DNA from: Promethearchaeota archaeon
Lineage (GTDB): Archaea; Asgardarchaeota; Lokiarchaeia; Sigyniarchaeales; SOKP01
Assembly (NCBI GenBank): GCA_016926735.1
Contig: JAFGOA010000215.1
Span: 1-64,000 of the forward strand
Direction of reading: 5' to 3'
DNA length: 64,000 bases
Part shown: piece after piece, positions 1 to 9,600 of the stretch
Position numbering within the stretch: position 1 is the first letter of the stretch
Layout of the letters: each line of letters starts with the position of its first letter
The notes under the pieces: generated by a model
The model's database searches: none
What the model was told of the DNA's origin: nothing
What the model saw: the letters and a program-made list of their open reading frames with translations, nothing else
Program-made: the position numbers and the translations under genes

Positions 1-74
1 TTAATTTCTATACAATTATTATAAAATTTTAATACAATTTTTAAGTTAATTACAAATTAAGGTTATAAAATCAT

Positions 75-689
75 ATGCCAAGTCGTCGTGGTGATGGAAC
101 TCTTGTATTTAAGATATGTTTTTATGGTCCTTCTTTAGGGGGTAAAACTACCGCACTTGAGTGGGTTTATCATAAAGAAGGATTAGCTAGTGGAGATATG
201 CAACAAATTCAAGACCCGACTGGTAGAACACTTTTCTTCGATAGAGTTGTCGCACGAGTCTCTAATGTAGTTTTCCAAGTCTATACTGTAGCAGGGCAGC
301 GAAGACATAAATTCCAACGTCAGACAGTTCTAAAGGGAACTGATGCAGTTATATTCACTTGGGACAGTCTTATTGACCAATGGGAAGAAAATATTTGGTC
401 TCTTAAAGAATTACTCAGATTTTATGGAAATAAGTTAATTCCTCCAGCACCAGGAGAACCACCTGAGGTTCCAATGGTAGTTTTAGGAAATAAAAGAGAT
501 TTAGAAGGGATAATAGATATTTCGAAGATTAGGCAAGTTTTAGATACAGCAAAGCTTACAGATACTCTAATTTATGAAACAATAGCTATTACTGGTGTTA
601 ATGTTAAAAGAGGTTTTGTATATGCTGCTCGTCAAGCAGTTTTGAACCATTATAAAAAATTATCTGGTAAAGCTATAGAAAAAACGTAA
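75..689 (+). CDS. MglA-like small Ras-superfamily GTPase
   Basis: A 204-aa single-domain GTPase, probably a cytoplasmic molecular switch. The P-loop GPSLGGKT is at residues 18-25. The switch II segment YTVAGQRRH has Thr where Ras-type GTPases have the DxxG aspartate, as in the MglA family (YTVPGQ). The base-specificity motif NKRD is followed by a G5-like TGVNV. The stretch TLFFDRV also resembles MglA (TLFFDF). There is no C-terminal prenylation Cys and no membrane segment. ATG at 75 gives a complete G1 region. It stands alone on the plus strand; roadblock-domain proteins that usually partner such GTPases occur at 31 and 46 kb. The family assignment is firm, but the partner and pathway are unknown. 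Confidence 0.9.
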   Translation: MPSRRGDGTLVFKICFYGPSLGGKTTALEWVYHKEGLASGDMQQIQDPTGRTLFFDRVVARVSNVVFQVYTVAGQRRHKFQRQTVLKGTDAVIFTWDSLIDQWEENIWSLKELLRFYGNKLIPPAPGEPPEVPMVVLGNKRDLEGIIDISKIRQVLDTAKLTDTLIYETIAITGVNVKRGFVYAARQAVLNHYKKLSGKAIEKT

Positions 690-796
690 TTATTTTTATT
701 CTCTTTTTTAAAATTGTTTTAGTTGAAATTTGGTTATAAAAACAGAATATAATTGTTATGATCTTATCCTATATTCGTTAGTAAAAAAGAAAGAAA

Positions 797-1345
797 TTAT
801 AAAACTTTTGAAGATATCATTATCGAAAAGGGTATTAATCCATATAAAAATGTTCCAATTGTTATTACGGTTAATGAGACACCTCTTGTAGTTTCAGGAA
901 GAGTTAAGCTAAGAGGGATAGATAATCTACCAACTTCACAAAATAGGGCAATCCGAATACCGGTGAAAACATTTCTTTCTAACATAACACTATTTTCTCC
1001 ATCACTTAATATAATATAACAATTTATCGATAATAATTTTAAATTAATATTATGTCCACTTACATCCCAATATAATTGTACATAGTGTAAACGATATATT
1101 TTAGGAGCTATAGGATAGGGCCCTTCATTAATTTCTACGGAAAAATCAATATAGCTAGGAATTCCAATACCATTATCTGAGGTTCCATGAGATAAAATAG
1201 CTCCAGTTATCCATAATTGATTGGCTATAGCATATGGGATGTTTCTTTTTTCTCTCCAAGTATAGGCTGTACTAGGTGATAGAAAAGCTATTAAAAATAG
1301 AAAATAGATAATTCCTAAAGTTAAAGTAATTTTTTTTTTCATCAT
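797..1345 (-). CDS. secreted or membrane-anchored protein of unknown function
   Basis: A 182-aa protein with an N-terminal Lys stretch and hydrophobic segment (about residues 5-27, ending near STAYT) that looks like a signal peptide. A second hydrophobic stretch near the C terminus (about residues 155-178) may anchor it. The middle is beta-rich with aromatic residues, consistent with an extracellular domain. I recognise no family. The gene is single; about 50 bp upstream of the ATG lies an ATATAAAT box followed by GATCAGG, nearly identical to that upstream of the gene starting at 43730. Confidence 0.6.
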   Translation of the reverse strand: MMKKKITLTLGIIYFLFLIAFLSPSTAYTWREKRNIPYAIANQLWITGAILSHGTSDNGIGIPSYIDFSVEINEGPYPIAPKIYRLHYVQLYWDVSGHNINLKLLSINCYIILSDGENSVMLERNVFTGIRIALFCEVGRLSIPLSLTLPETTRGVSLTVITIGTFLYGLIPFSIMISSKVL

Positions 1346-1397
1346 ATTTATCTTACTTCAATTGAATTGTTTTAATTTTAATATATGATAATTTCTA

Positions 1398-1417
1398 ATA
1401 TAAATGTGATCAGGACT
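1398..1417 (-). promoter_or_regulatory. TATA box with adjacent GATCAGG element
   Basis: The plus strand reads ATATAAATGTGATCAGGACT, so on the minus strand a BRE-like AGTCCTGATC precedes a TATA box about 53 bp upstream of the start at 1345. Almost the same sequence, ATATAAATCGATCAGGTCT, lies upstream of 43730. Position and sequence fit an archaeal promoter; a regulatory role is inference. Confidence 0.45.
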
Positions 1418-1502
1418 GAATTTTGACAAATTTAATAAAAATAAAGTAAATTAATCTAGTTTTGAGAATTAAAATAATATTGTTTCACTTCATGAAGATG
1501 TT

Positions 1503-1589
1503 ATGAATATAGATCATGAACCCAAATTTGTCATTTTCTCCTTCATGACATTCTCATTACATTTTTATATAATGTCAGCTATTATTTAA
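1503..1589 (+). other. short ORF starting MNIDHE, possible gene remnant
   Basis: A 28-codon ORF whose first codons (MNIDHE) match those of two other short ORFs at 2030 (MNNDRE) and 63261 (MNQDRE). After the shared start the three diverge and stop. Its continuation is hydrophobic (FVIFSFMTFSLHFYIMSAII). It may be the decayed 5' end of a member of a multicopy family, or a small peptide gene. Confidence 0.3.
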
Positions 1590-1689
1590 TCAGACATAAT
1601 CAAGGTTGTGTTAATAATTGGCATCAGATCATAAAATATATCAATTAAATAAAAAGAAATAAAATAAGAAATAGAAGATTATTAAAAAA

Positions 1690-1896
1690 TTAATTTCTTT
1701 TAGTATCTTTCAGTGTTGAAAAATTCCCAAAAAAAAACAACAAGCCCAGGAATAATAGCACATATAATGCCTAAAACTAAAAGAAACGGAATTTCATATA
1801 TATATCCTAAAATTGCAATTATTACACTCACAATTAATATTAATGCAGCATAATAATACTCTTTTGTATAAGTAATAGTTCTTGGAATTATCTTTC
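1690..1896 (-). pseudogene. small two-TM membrane protein, apparently frameshifted
   Basis: Read on the minus strand, one frame gives about 65 residues with two clear transmembrane helices (AALILIVSVIIAILGYIY and PFLLVLGIICAIIPGLVVFF), ending in KDTKRN and TAA at 1690-1692. No ATG/GTG/TTG opens this frame. An ATG (MKDNSKNYY) lies just upstream in the neighbouring frame, so one indel near 1890 would restore a start. A pseudogene or sequencing indel is likeliest; an ATA/ATT start cannot be excluded. Confidence 0.35.
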
Positions 1897-1991
1897 ATTT
1901 CATTTAAATTTGAGTTTTTTATATAAAGATTTTTCTTTATATAAATTATATAAGTTTGAAATAATATTTAAATTTGAATTAGGACCGAAAT

Positions 1992-2001
1992 TATATAAAT
2001 T
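1992..2001 (+). promoter_or_regulatory. TATA box TATATAAATT
   Basis: TATATAAATT lies 38 bp before the short ORF MNNDRE at 2030. The same decamer lies 34 bp before the related ORF MNQDRE at 63261, each followed by a pyrimidine-rich tract. Upstream is GGACCGAAA, a possible BRE. Confidence 0.45.
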
Positions 2002-2029
2002 TAGTTTTTTCTTATTTTATGAGAATTTC

Positions 2030-2080
2030 ATGAATAACGATCGTGAAACAACTCCCACTTCAGAATATTATACTTTTTGA
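2030..2080 (+). other. short ORF starting MNNDRE, possible gene remnant
   Basis: A 16-codon ORF (MNNDRETTPTSEYYTF) with a recognisable promoter (TATATAAATT). The nucleotide string around its start, TCATGAATAACGATCGTGAAA, matches the ORF at 63261 at nearly every position. It could be a truncated member of a family that begins MNxDRE, or a leader peptide ahead of the 2223 gene. Confidence 0.3.
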
Positions 2081-2222
2081 TTTACGAATATATTATATTT
2101 TTTATAATTAATTGTTCAAATTTAGACCACAAATATTTTTATAAAACTCAGATTTCCTTCTTTATAGTTCTGAAATATACAAAAAATAATGTTAAAAAAA
2201 AGTATAACAATAATATATTAGA

Positions 2223-2834
2223 GTGAAACTAAAAGTGATAGATTATCCAAAACCAGAAATATATATACCTATAGATAGTTCAAATCTGAAATCAATAATA
2301 CCTACCGATGATGAAATTATATACAGTGCACTATGTAGAGCAGATTATCGATATGTAAAAGGAGGTACTGAATTTTCGGTAAGTTGGCAGACACATATTC
2401 TTCTTACCACTGGTGGACTAGCATATACTGAAATGAATTATGATAAATCTAAAGAAGATCGATATATTCCATGGCATAAATTATATGTCAATAATACAGG
2501 TTTAAATGTAAATAGAGCCAGTTGGATGATACGTAATAGTAGAGATGATCATACTACTATGCTTATGATAACAGCAAATCCAGATAATCCTGAGACTATT
2601 GAAGAACTTGCAACAAGATTAAATAAATTTCATACTACTTATAGACCATTCCTAATTGAATTAAAAAAAGAGTGGATTAAAGTAAATAAAGATAATCCAG
2701 ATATCAAGAAAAAAGAAAAGAAACGTGTTGAAAAAACACTCGAACTTATGGAAAAGGAACTAAAAAAAGATTTACATAAAGACCAAAAAAGAAAGGAAAA
2801 CCAGCAGAAAAAAGCTCAAAAATCTAAAAAATAA
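2223..2834 (+). CDS. uncharacterised protein, paralog of the gene at 62520
   Basis: A 203-aa protein. Its N-terminal part (IPIDSSNLKSIIPTDDEIIYS) is clearly paralogous to the protein at 62520 (VPLDYSNLQSVIPKEDEIIYS), and both continue into a beta-rich region followed by a charged helical tail. Here the tail (from about residue 145) is very Lys/Glu-rich and probably coiled-coil. No signal peptide or membrane segment is seen. The track uses GTG 2223; an in-frame GTG at 2235 is an alternative. The beta-rich core could be a PH-like or other small ligand-binding fold, but I cannot name a family. Confidence 0.65.
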   Translation: MKLKVIDYPKPEIYIPIDSSNLKSIIPTDDEIIYSALCRADYRYVKGGTEFSVSWQTHILLTTGGLAYTEMNYDKSKEDRYIPWHKLYVNNTGLNVNRASWMIRNSRDDHTTMLMITANPDNPETIEELATRLNKFHTTYRPFLIELKKEWIKVNKDNPDIKKKEKKRVEKTLELMEKELKKDLHKDQKRKENQQKKAQKSKK

Positions 2835-3079
2835 ATAAAATTTATTTACAATCTTTTTTTAAATTAACATTGCTCATTTATTGGATATCTGCTATTTATT
2901 GAATAAAATAAACATAATATGCCTTAGATATCTAAGAAATGAATTTAAAAAATCATAGAATTAAGGATTTAAGGAATATAAAGACGTTGAGATTATTTGT
3001 AAAATTTTGGTCCATATTGTATTTTTATGTATTCCTTTATTTTATCCAAATAACATATACTAAATTCATTGATATTGCT

Positions 3080-5974
3080 ATGAAAAGGAGTAATATTATA
3101 GGTGTTAAAAAAAGGTTTTTATTATGTGTATTAATTATCAATTTTTCAATTGGTATTTTTACATTTAATACGATACTAAATGATAATCCATCTTATGTTG
3201 AGGATAATAGTGTTGCATCATATTCAAAAATCTTCTATGAGGATACAGAAGGTAATGCGACCGATATATTCGTTGATGGCGATCTTGCTTATTTAGCTGA
3301 TGGAATATCTGGTCTTGCTATAATCAATATTTCTGATCCTTTAGAACCTCAAATTATAGGTTATGAAGATACAGATGGTTATGCTAATGGAGTTTTCATA
3401 TATGGAAATATAGCATATATAGCAGATGGACATTCTGGTCTGGCAATAATTAATATAACTAATCCTTTAGAACCTCAAATTATCGATTATGAAGATACAA
3501 ATGGTTATGCCAATGGAGTTTTTATAGATGGTAATTTTGCTTTCATAGCAGATGGTTCATCTGGTCTGGCAATAATCAATATAACTAATCCTTTAGAGCC
3601 TCAAATTATAAATTATGAAGATACAGATGGTTATGCAAACGGTGTTTTCATAGATGGTAATTATGCCTATATAGCAGATGGCCCATCTGGTCTTGCTATA
3701 ATCGATATAACAAATCCTATAGAACCACAAATAATTAGTTATAAAGATACAGATGGATATGCGAATAATGTCTTTATTGATGGGGATTTTGCTTATATAG
3801 CTGATGGGGTATCAGGAATTACAGCGATAAATATAACATATCCTGCTATACCCGCCTATATTTCTTCAATGTTACTTAATAGTAGTGCTGTAGATATAAG
3901 TATTGATGGGGATTATGCATATCTTTCATGTAATACTACAGGATTGGCGATAATTAATATAACAGATCCATTTATTTTTGGAGTTCCATCTTATGAATAT
4001 ATTGATACTCATATTGTTCAAGGTTTATGTATTGATGGTAATTATGCTTTTATTGCGGGTGCGGATTCAGGTATCATTATCACTGAGATTTCAAGAATAA
4101 TATCCCCTATTGATATATATTCAGAAACGGTGCTAAGTAACTTAGAGCATGTTCGTGTAAAAGGTAATTTTGCTTATGTAACTAGGATGGATGGTTCATT
4201 GTTTACATTTGATATAACCAATCCAACCGCACCTATAAATCTTGGTTATACTCTTTTATCTGGATCTTTATCAAGACTTGATATCGAAGGTGATTATCTA
4301 TACGTTGCTGCTGGAGGAGGAACGAACCCTTTATATGGAGGATTATGTATTGTAGATATATCAAATCCTAAAAGTCCTGTATTAAGGGCAAGGATAAAGG
4401 GAAATAATTCTGCTATAGCAATTTCTGTTGATGGTGATCTTGCTTATGTTGGAGATGGAAATGCTGGGCTACTTATCGTGAATATAAGTAATCCTATGAA
4501 TCCAAATATACTAAGTCATATGGATACTAATGGTATTGCCTATGATGTTATTTCTTATGATAATTATGTCTATATTGCTGATGGCGGAGGTGGTTTAGCC
4601 GTTATCGATGTTAGTAGGCCAGATGCTCCAATTAACATTACTCAATTAGATTGGGGGCGCTTTGCATTAAGTCTTTCTATCAGTGGTCATTATCTATATA
4701 TAGGTTGCGGTTCATACCTGGCGGTCTTTGATATTTCAATCCCATATGATCCTATTTTATTAAAATCAATATATACAGGATCTAGTAATTATGATATAAA
4801 AATAAGTGGAAATTATATATATATATCTGGTAGGGACGATGGAATACTTATAATAAATATAAAAGATCCGAGAAATCCTATAATTGAAAGTCAAAAAGCA
4901 ATTGATAGTGATCCTATGGGTATTGATATTAATGGAAATTATGCATATTTAACTGGATTTAGTACTGGATTATTTGAAGTTATTCAAATAAAAGAGAGGA
5001 CTGATAGAGAGGTTCCAGTATTATTAGAAATTGCCAGCGATTTAGTCGTAGATTTTGGATACACAGAAGGAGAATTTACATGGATCGCGGATGATTCACA
5101 TCCATATAATTATACAATTATCCTTGAAAATATAGGTCTAATAGAGGGACCATTGGTATGGCAAAGTCATACTCCTATAATTTTTTATATTGAAGAAGGA
5201 TATTCAATTGGAGATTATTTTTTTATTATCAATATAACAGATGAATATAATCATTTTATAACAGATAGGGTAAAGTTGACGGTAAGAGATCCTGATAATC
5301 CTATTATCCAAGACTCTCCTGATGATCTAATAATTTGTTATGATTATCAAAATCTCGATTTAATTTGGAATGTGTCAGATTTATATCCTGATTTATATTA
5401 TATTTATCATGATGATTTAGGATTAATGGAAGGACCAAAATCTTGGGATAGTGAATTTCCTATTTCTTACTTAGTACCCGAAGGATTAAACATTGGAGAA
5501 CACATTTTTTATATTAATTTGACTGATGAATATGATAATTCGATAGTTGATAACGTTTCGATTATGATAGAGGATTGGATTGATCCAATCTTTATTGATA
5601 AACCTTCTGATTTAACAATAAATTTAGGGTATACAGGTGTGTCTCTCTCATGGAAACTAATCGATATGACTCCTGATCTCTATACTCTTGAACTTTTAGG
5701 AACGGGTACTTTGATCTATCCATCTAATTGGAATAATAATACTAAAATTACATATTTTATTCAAGATGGGTTACCTCTTGGAAATTATACCTTTGTAGTA
5801 CATTTTGAAGATAAATTTGGGAATATTGCCTCAGATGAGGTTAACATCATTGTAAAAAGCAGACCTATTGAGAGAGGAATATCTTTTGGGTTCTATTTCA
5901 TCGGATTTTTACTTATTGGACTGATATCAATTGTAATCGTTCAAAAAAGAAGAATGATGATAAATTCTCAATAA
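3080..5974 (+). CDS. LVIVD-repeat beta-propeller surface protein
   Basis: I place the start at the internal ATG 3080, because MKRSNIIGVKKRFLLCVLII begins a normal signal peptide; the track start at 2939 adds 47 residues before it. About 14 LVIVD-type repeats (pattern YAYIADG.SGLAIINIT.P) of about 42 residues follow and should form one or two beta-propellers. Next come three similar immunoglobulin-like modules of about 100 residues, each with an ITDEY-like signature. A transmembrane helix (FGFYFIGFLLIGLISIVIV) and a short basic tail end the protein. It should be anchored in the cytoplasmic membrane with the propeller outside, for adhesion or binding. The gene is single and convergent with the phosphodiesterase gene. 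The family is clear, the ligand unknown. Confidence 0.85.
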   Translation: MKRSNIIGVKKRFLLCVLIINFSIGIFTFNTILNDNPSYVEDNSVASYSKIFYEDTEGNATDIFVDGDLAYLADGISGLAIINISDPLEPQIIGYEDTDGYANGVFIYGNIAYIADGHSGLAIINITNPLEPQIIDYEDTNGYANGVFIDGNFAFIADGSSGLAIINITNPLEPQIINYEDTDGYANGVFIDGNYAYIADGPSGLAIIDITNPIEPQIISYKDTDGYANNVFIDGDFAYIADGVSGITAINITYPAIPAYISSMLLNSSAVDISIDGDYAYLSCNTTGLAIINITDPFIFGVPSYEYIDTHIVQGLCIDGNYAFIAGADSGIIITEISRIISPIDIYSETVLSNLEHVRVKGNFAYVTRMDGSLFTFDITNPTAPINLGYTLLSGSLSRLDIEGDYLYVAAGGGTNPLYGGLCIVDISNPKSPVLRARIKGNNSAIAISVDGDLAYVGDGNAGLLIVNISNPMNPNILSHMDTNGIAYDVISYDNYVYIADGGGGLAVIDVSRPDAPINITQLDWGRFALSLSISGHYLYIGCGSYLAVFDISIPYDPILLKSIYTGSSNYDIKISGNYIYISGRDDGILIINIKDPRNPIIESQKAIDSDPMGIDINGNYAYLTGFSTGLFEVIQIKERTDREVPVLLEIASDLVVDFGYTEGEFTWIADDSHPYNYTIILENIGLIEGPLVWQSHTPIIFYIEEGYSIGDYFFIINITDEYNHFITDRVKLTVRDPDNPIIQDSPDDLIICYDYQNLDLIWNVSDLYPDLYYIYHDDLGLMEGPKSWDSEFPISYLVPEGLNIGEHIFYINLTDEYDNSIVDNVSIMIEDWIDPIFIDKPSDLTINLGYTGVSLSWKLIDMTPDLYTLELLGTGTLIYPSNWNNNTKITYFIQDGLPLGNYTFVVHFEDKFGNIASDEVNIIVKSRPIERGISFGFYFIGFLLIGLISIVIVQKRRMMINSQ
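3300..3800 (+). repeat. 126-bp tandem repeats inside the LVIVD gene
   Basis: The string GAACCTCAAATTAT and its close variants recur at exact 126-bp steps (about 3345, 3471, 3597, 3723), which is 42 residues per repeat. These first copies are much more alike than the later ones, suggesting recent local duplication. Confidence 0.8.
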
Positions 5975-6002
5975 TTTTTTTTTAATTTTATAAAAATTAT
6001 AA
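5975..6002. terminator. T/A-rich convergent intergenic terminator region
   Basis: Only 28 bp separate the two converging stop codons. The sequence opens with a run of nine T on the plus strand, consistent with an oligo-T archaeal terminator for the LVIVD gene. Confidence 0.4.
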
Positions 6003-6530
6003 TTATATATATATAATTTGAAAGTTAATTTTATCTCTAGTTAATGTTAGAAAGGCATATGAATTTAAATTTGTAAATCTTTTATCTGTTGGTGTACCTG
6101 GATTGAAATAATATTTTCCTTCTCTTTTTTCATTAATAGGCTTATGAGTATGACCAAAGATTATAATATCATAGTTTTTTAAATCAAATTTCTTATTTAA
6201 TCGTTCTATTATACCGTGTGGTCCACCTTCTCCATGAGTTAAAAATATTTTATATCCTAATATCTCGATTACCCTTTTTTTAGGTAGAATTTTAGAGATA
6301 CTTAGATCATCCATATTTCCAGCAACACTAATAATTTTATCTTTTCCAAAAGTATTGACTAAATAATTATATGTTTCTATTGTTGTGTGATCGCCCAAAT
6401 GAAAAATAAAATTCACTTTTTTTTTCTTAAAATCATCAATAATTGAATCTGGTATATTTTGACATCTAGAAGGAATATGTGTGTCTGAAATAAGGCCAAT
6501 TACTACTTGTTCTTTATCTGAATTAATCAT
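6003..6530 (-). CDS. YfcE/MJ0936-type metallophosphoesterase
   Basis: A 175-aa calcineurin-like phosphoesterase of the small YfcE family, which hydrolyses phosphodiesters using two metal ions. All metal-binding blocks are visible: SDTH (residues 15-18), LGDH, GNMD, THGE and GHTH, with the GTPTDKR tail typical of the family. The length is normal. It is cytoplasmic, and the natural substrate of the archaeal proteins is not settled. It reads in the same direction as gyrA/gyrB downstream of them, 90 bp away, so read-through is possible. Confidence 0.9.
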   Translation of the reverse strand: MINSDKEQVVIGLISDTHIPSRCQNIPDSIIDDFKKKKVNFIFHLGDHTTIETYNYLVNTFGKDKIISVAGNMDDLSISKILPKKRVIEILGYKIFLTHGEGGPHGIIERLNKKFDLKNYDIIIFGHTHKPINEKREGKYYFNPGTPTDKRFTNLNSYAFLTLTRDKINFQIIYI

Positions 6531-6620
6531 TAAAATTCAATTTGTAAGAATCATTATTATTATTAATATAAAATAATGAAAAATAAAAGAATAAATAAAT
6601 TAAAACTAAATAAAAGCAAT

Positions 6621-9600
6621 TTATTCTTCAAGTTCTTTTGCGCATTTACCAATAGCACAAACAAAATCATCTTCATATAGATTAATAACTCTGACTCCTT
6701 TTGCTTTTCTATGGGTTAGCCGTATTGAATCAACAGGAACTCTAATTAATTGTCCTTGTTCGGTTCCTATTAAGAGATCCTCATCTTTAACTGTCATCTT
6801 TATAGCTATAACTTGATCATTATTTTCTCGATCAAGTTTAATATTATGAACTCCTTTTGCGCCTCTTCCAGTTTTTCTATATTCTTTAATGTAGGCTCTT
6901 TGACCATATCCATTTTGAGTAAGAGTTAACACAATTTCATCATTAGTAACAAGAAGACAATCAATTACCTCATCATTTTCCCTTAAATCAACCCCTTTTA
7001 CACCCATAGAAGTACGTCCTAACTCTCTGAGCTCTGATTCATCAAATCTTATTGCATATCCTTGTTTTGTAGCAATAAAAATATCCTGTAATTCATTAGT
7101 AATTTTCTTCACACTGATTAACTTATCATCTACTCTAATCTTTTGTGCTCTAATACCTGTTTTTTGGATTTTAGAGAATTTGCTTAATGATATTTTTTTA
7201 ACAATTCCCTTTTTAGTAACCATAATTAGCATTTCATTTGTATCAAAATTATTAATAGGAATCATTTCTGAAATTTCTTCACCTTTTTGAAGTTTGATGA
7301 TATTAACAATTGGTTTTCCTTTAGCAGTTCTTTTTTGAAGTGGTATTTGAAAGGCTTTTTTGGAATATATCCTCCCTTTTGAGGTGAAAAATAATATTGT
7401 ATCATGTGTGGAACATACAAAAAGATCTTTAATAAAATCTTCTTCTCGAACGGTCATTCCCTTTTTACCACGACCGCCTCGTTTTTGAGAACGATATTCT
7501 TCTAAAGAAACTCGTTTAATGTATTGATCATTTGAAAAGATAATTATGTTTGGTTCCTTTTTAATTAAATCTACTCTTTCGATTTCTCTAACAGCTGGTT
7601 CATCTTGGGCTATGATCTCTGTTTTTCTTTTATCTCCATAGATTTTTATTAATTCATTTAATTCATTTTTAATGATTTCTAATCTTAATTCTTTTTTCGC
7701 TAGAATTTGTTTATATTTTTTAATATCTTGTTTGAGTATTTTAGCCTCTTCCTTTAGCTTTTCTGTTTCTAAATTAGTTAAACGAGAAAGAGTCATGTTT
7801 AAAATGGCTTTAACCTGAATATCTGTAAATTCAAATCTTTCTTGTAGTCTAGTTTTAGCTTCTTCGGTATCTTTAGAAGATTTTATTATTTGAACTACTT
7901 CATCTATATTATCAAGAGCGATCAGTAATCCTTCGACTTTATGAAGTCTATCTTGAGCTTTTTTAAGGTCAAATTCAGTTCGTCTGTAAATTATTTGTAA
8001 TCTATGTTCAATATACTCTTGAATTAATTCTTTTAAGTTTAATATTTTTGGTTGTTTACCCTCATTAACTAACACAAGATTTACTATACTAAAGCTAGAA
8101 AGAAGTCTTGTTCTTTTAAATAATACATTTTTGATAATTTCTGGTTGTGCATCTTTTTTTAATTCTAATACAATTCTCATTCCTTTTCGATCTGATTCAT
8201 CTCTCAAATCTTTTATATCTTTTAGAATTCCATCTCTTATTAGTTTGGCAATTGATTCGATTAAGACGGCCTTATTTTGTAAATAGGGAATTTCAGATAT
8301 TATTAAATTATTAATTTTACCTTTTTGTTCCTCTTCGATTTTAGCCATTAAGGTAACATTCCCTTGTCCAGTTGCATATGCATTGTAGATTCCTGAAGGA
8401 TTTGTAATAATACCTCCTGTAGGAAAATCAGGACCCTTAATGATTTCTATTAATTCTTCTAATGATATATCCGGATTGTCTATTGTAGAAATTATACCAA
8501 GAGATATCTCCATAATATTATGAGGAGGCATAGATGTAGCCATCCCTACAGCAATTCCTTTTGTACCATTTATTAATATATTTGGTAGTTTAGCAGGTAA
8601 AGATGTAGGTTCTGTTGTGCTATCATCAAAATTTGGTTGAAAATCTACTGTTTCTTTTTGAATGTCTTCGATTAGTTCATTTGCTATTTTTGATAATCGA
8701 GCCTCCGTATACCTATATGCTGCTGGAGGATCCCCATCTACAGAACCAAAATTACCTTGTGGATCTATTAATGGATATCTTAAAGAAAAATCTTGACCCA
8801 TTCGAACAAGTGAATTATAAACCGCCATATCACCGTGAGGATGATAATTCCCAAGACAATTATGAACTATCATACCATTAGCTATAAATTGGTGATCATC
8901 TCTTACTTGAATATCGTAGGTTTTTTTGGCTTTATATTTATTTATTGACTTTATTTTTATAAAAAAGAAATCTTGTTCTATTATTTCATTTATAATTGGT
9001 AAATATTTTGAACCAATTAATTCCATTTTATTTTTGATATTTAATTTTTCAATTGTAGATTTGTATATCTTAATTTTATTCTTTAGATCCTTTTGATATC
9101 TAATTTTAGTACCATCTGGATATTTTATTCCAATTCTGATTTTTTTCCCAGATTTATCAGTATACCATCCTCCCCCTAAATGTTTCTCAGAAAATTCAGT
9201 AAAGATATATTTTCCTATAAAGGGAATTATATCGTATTTGGAAGGATTATATTTTAGTTTCTTGGATAATCTTTTAATTTTATCTGGATTATAAATATGA
9301 ATTTCTCTTTTTATTTTTGCATAATCGTTACCAGTTATCTCCAAAGAATATAAATCATAGTTTGGTTTGATTTTTCTACCTTTATAATGGTGAGTTTTCT
9401 TTTTATTTAAATAAATTGTTGAATTTATTCCTAAGCTAAATAAAATGATTTGAAAATCTCTTAAGAATTTTTCAGATATTGAGGAGATATTTATAACGTT
9501 CCGATTCTTATGAACATGACCATCACCTTCTAAATAACCACTAAAGAATGAATAAATGATTTTTTTTGAGGTATTTTTAAGAAAATTAGGTATTTTTATA

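Larger units (their letters stand above)
1346..2222. other. 877-bp gene-poor region with decayed small ORFs
   Basis: No full-length gene is visible. The stretch holds the promoter of the minus-strand gene at 797-1345, two short plus-strand ORFs beginning MNxD[RH]E, and a minus-strand frame (1690-1900) that encodes two membrane segments but lacks a start. It looks like a graveyard of small genes. Confidence 0.5.

Noticed and set aside
2939-3079. N-terminal extension of the LVIVD protein in the ORF track
   Set aside because: The signal peptide begins at the internal ATG 3080; the 47 extra residues add a second unrelated hydrophobic segment before it.
3300-3800. 126-bp repeats as a possible CRISPR or mobile repeat
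   Set aside because: The period is 42 codons in frame and the repeats encode LVIVD propeller units, without spacers.
8615-8881. Plus-strand ORF of 88 aa in the gyrA region
   Set aside because: It is antisense to the conserved gyrA coding sequence and shows no protein-like pattern.
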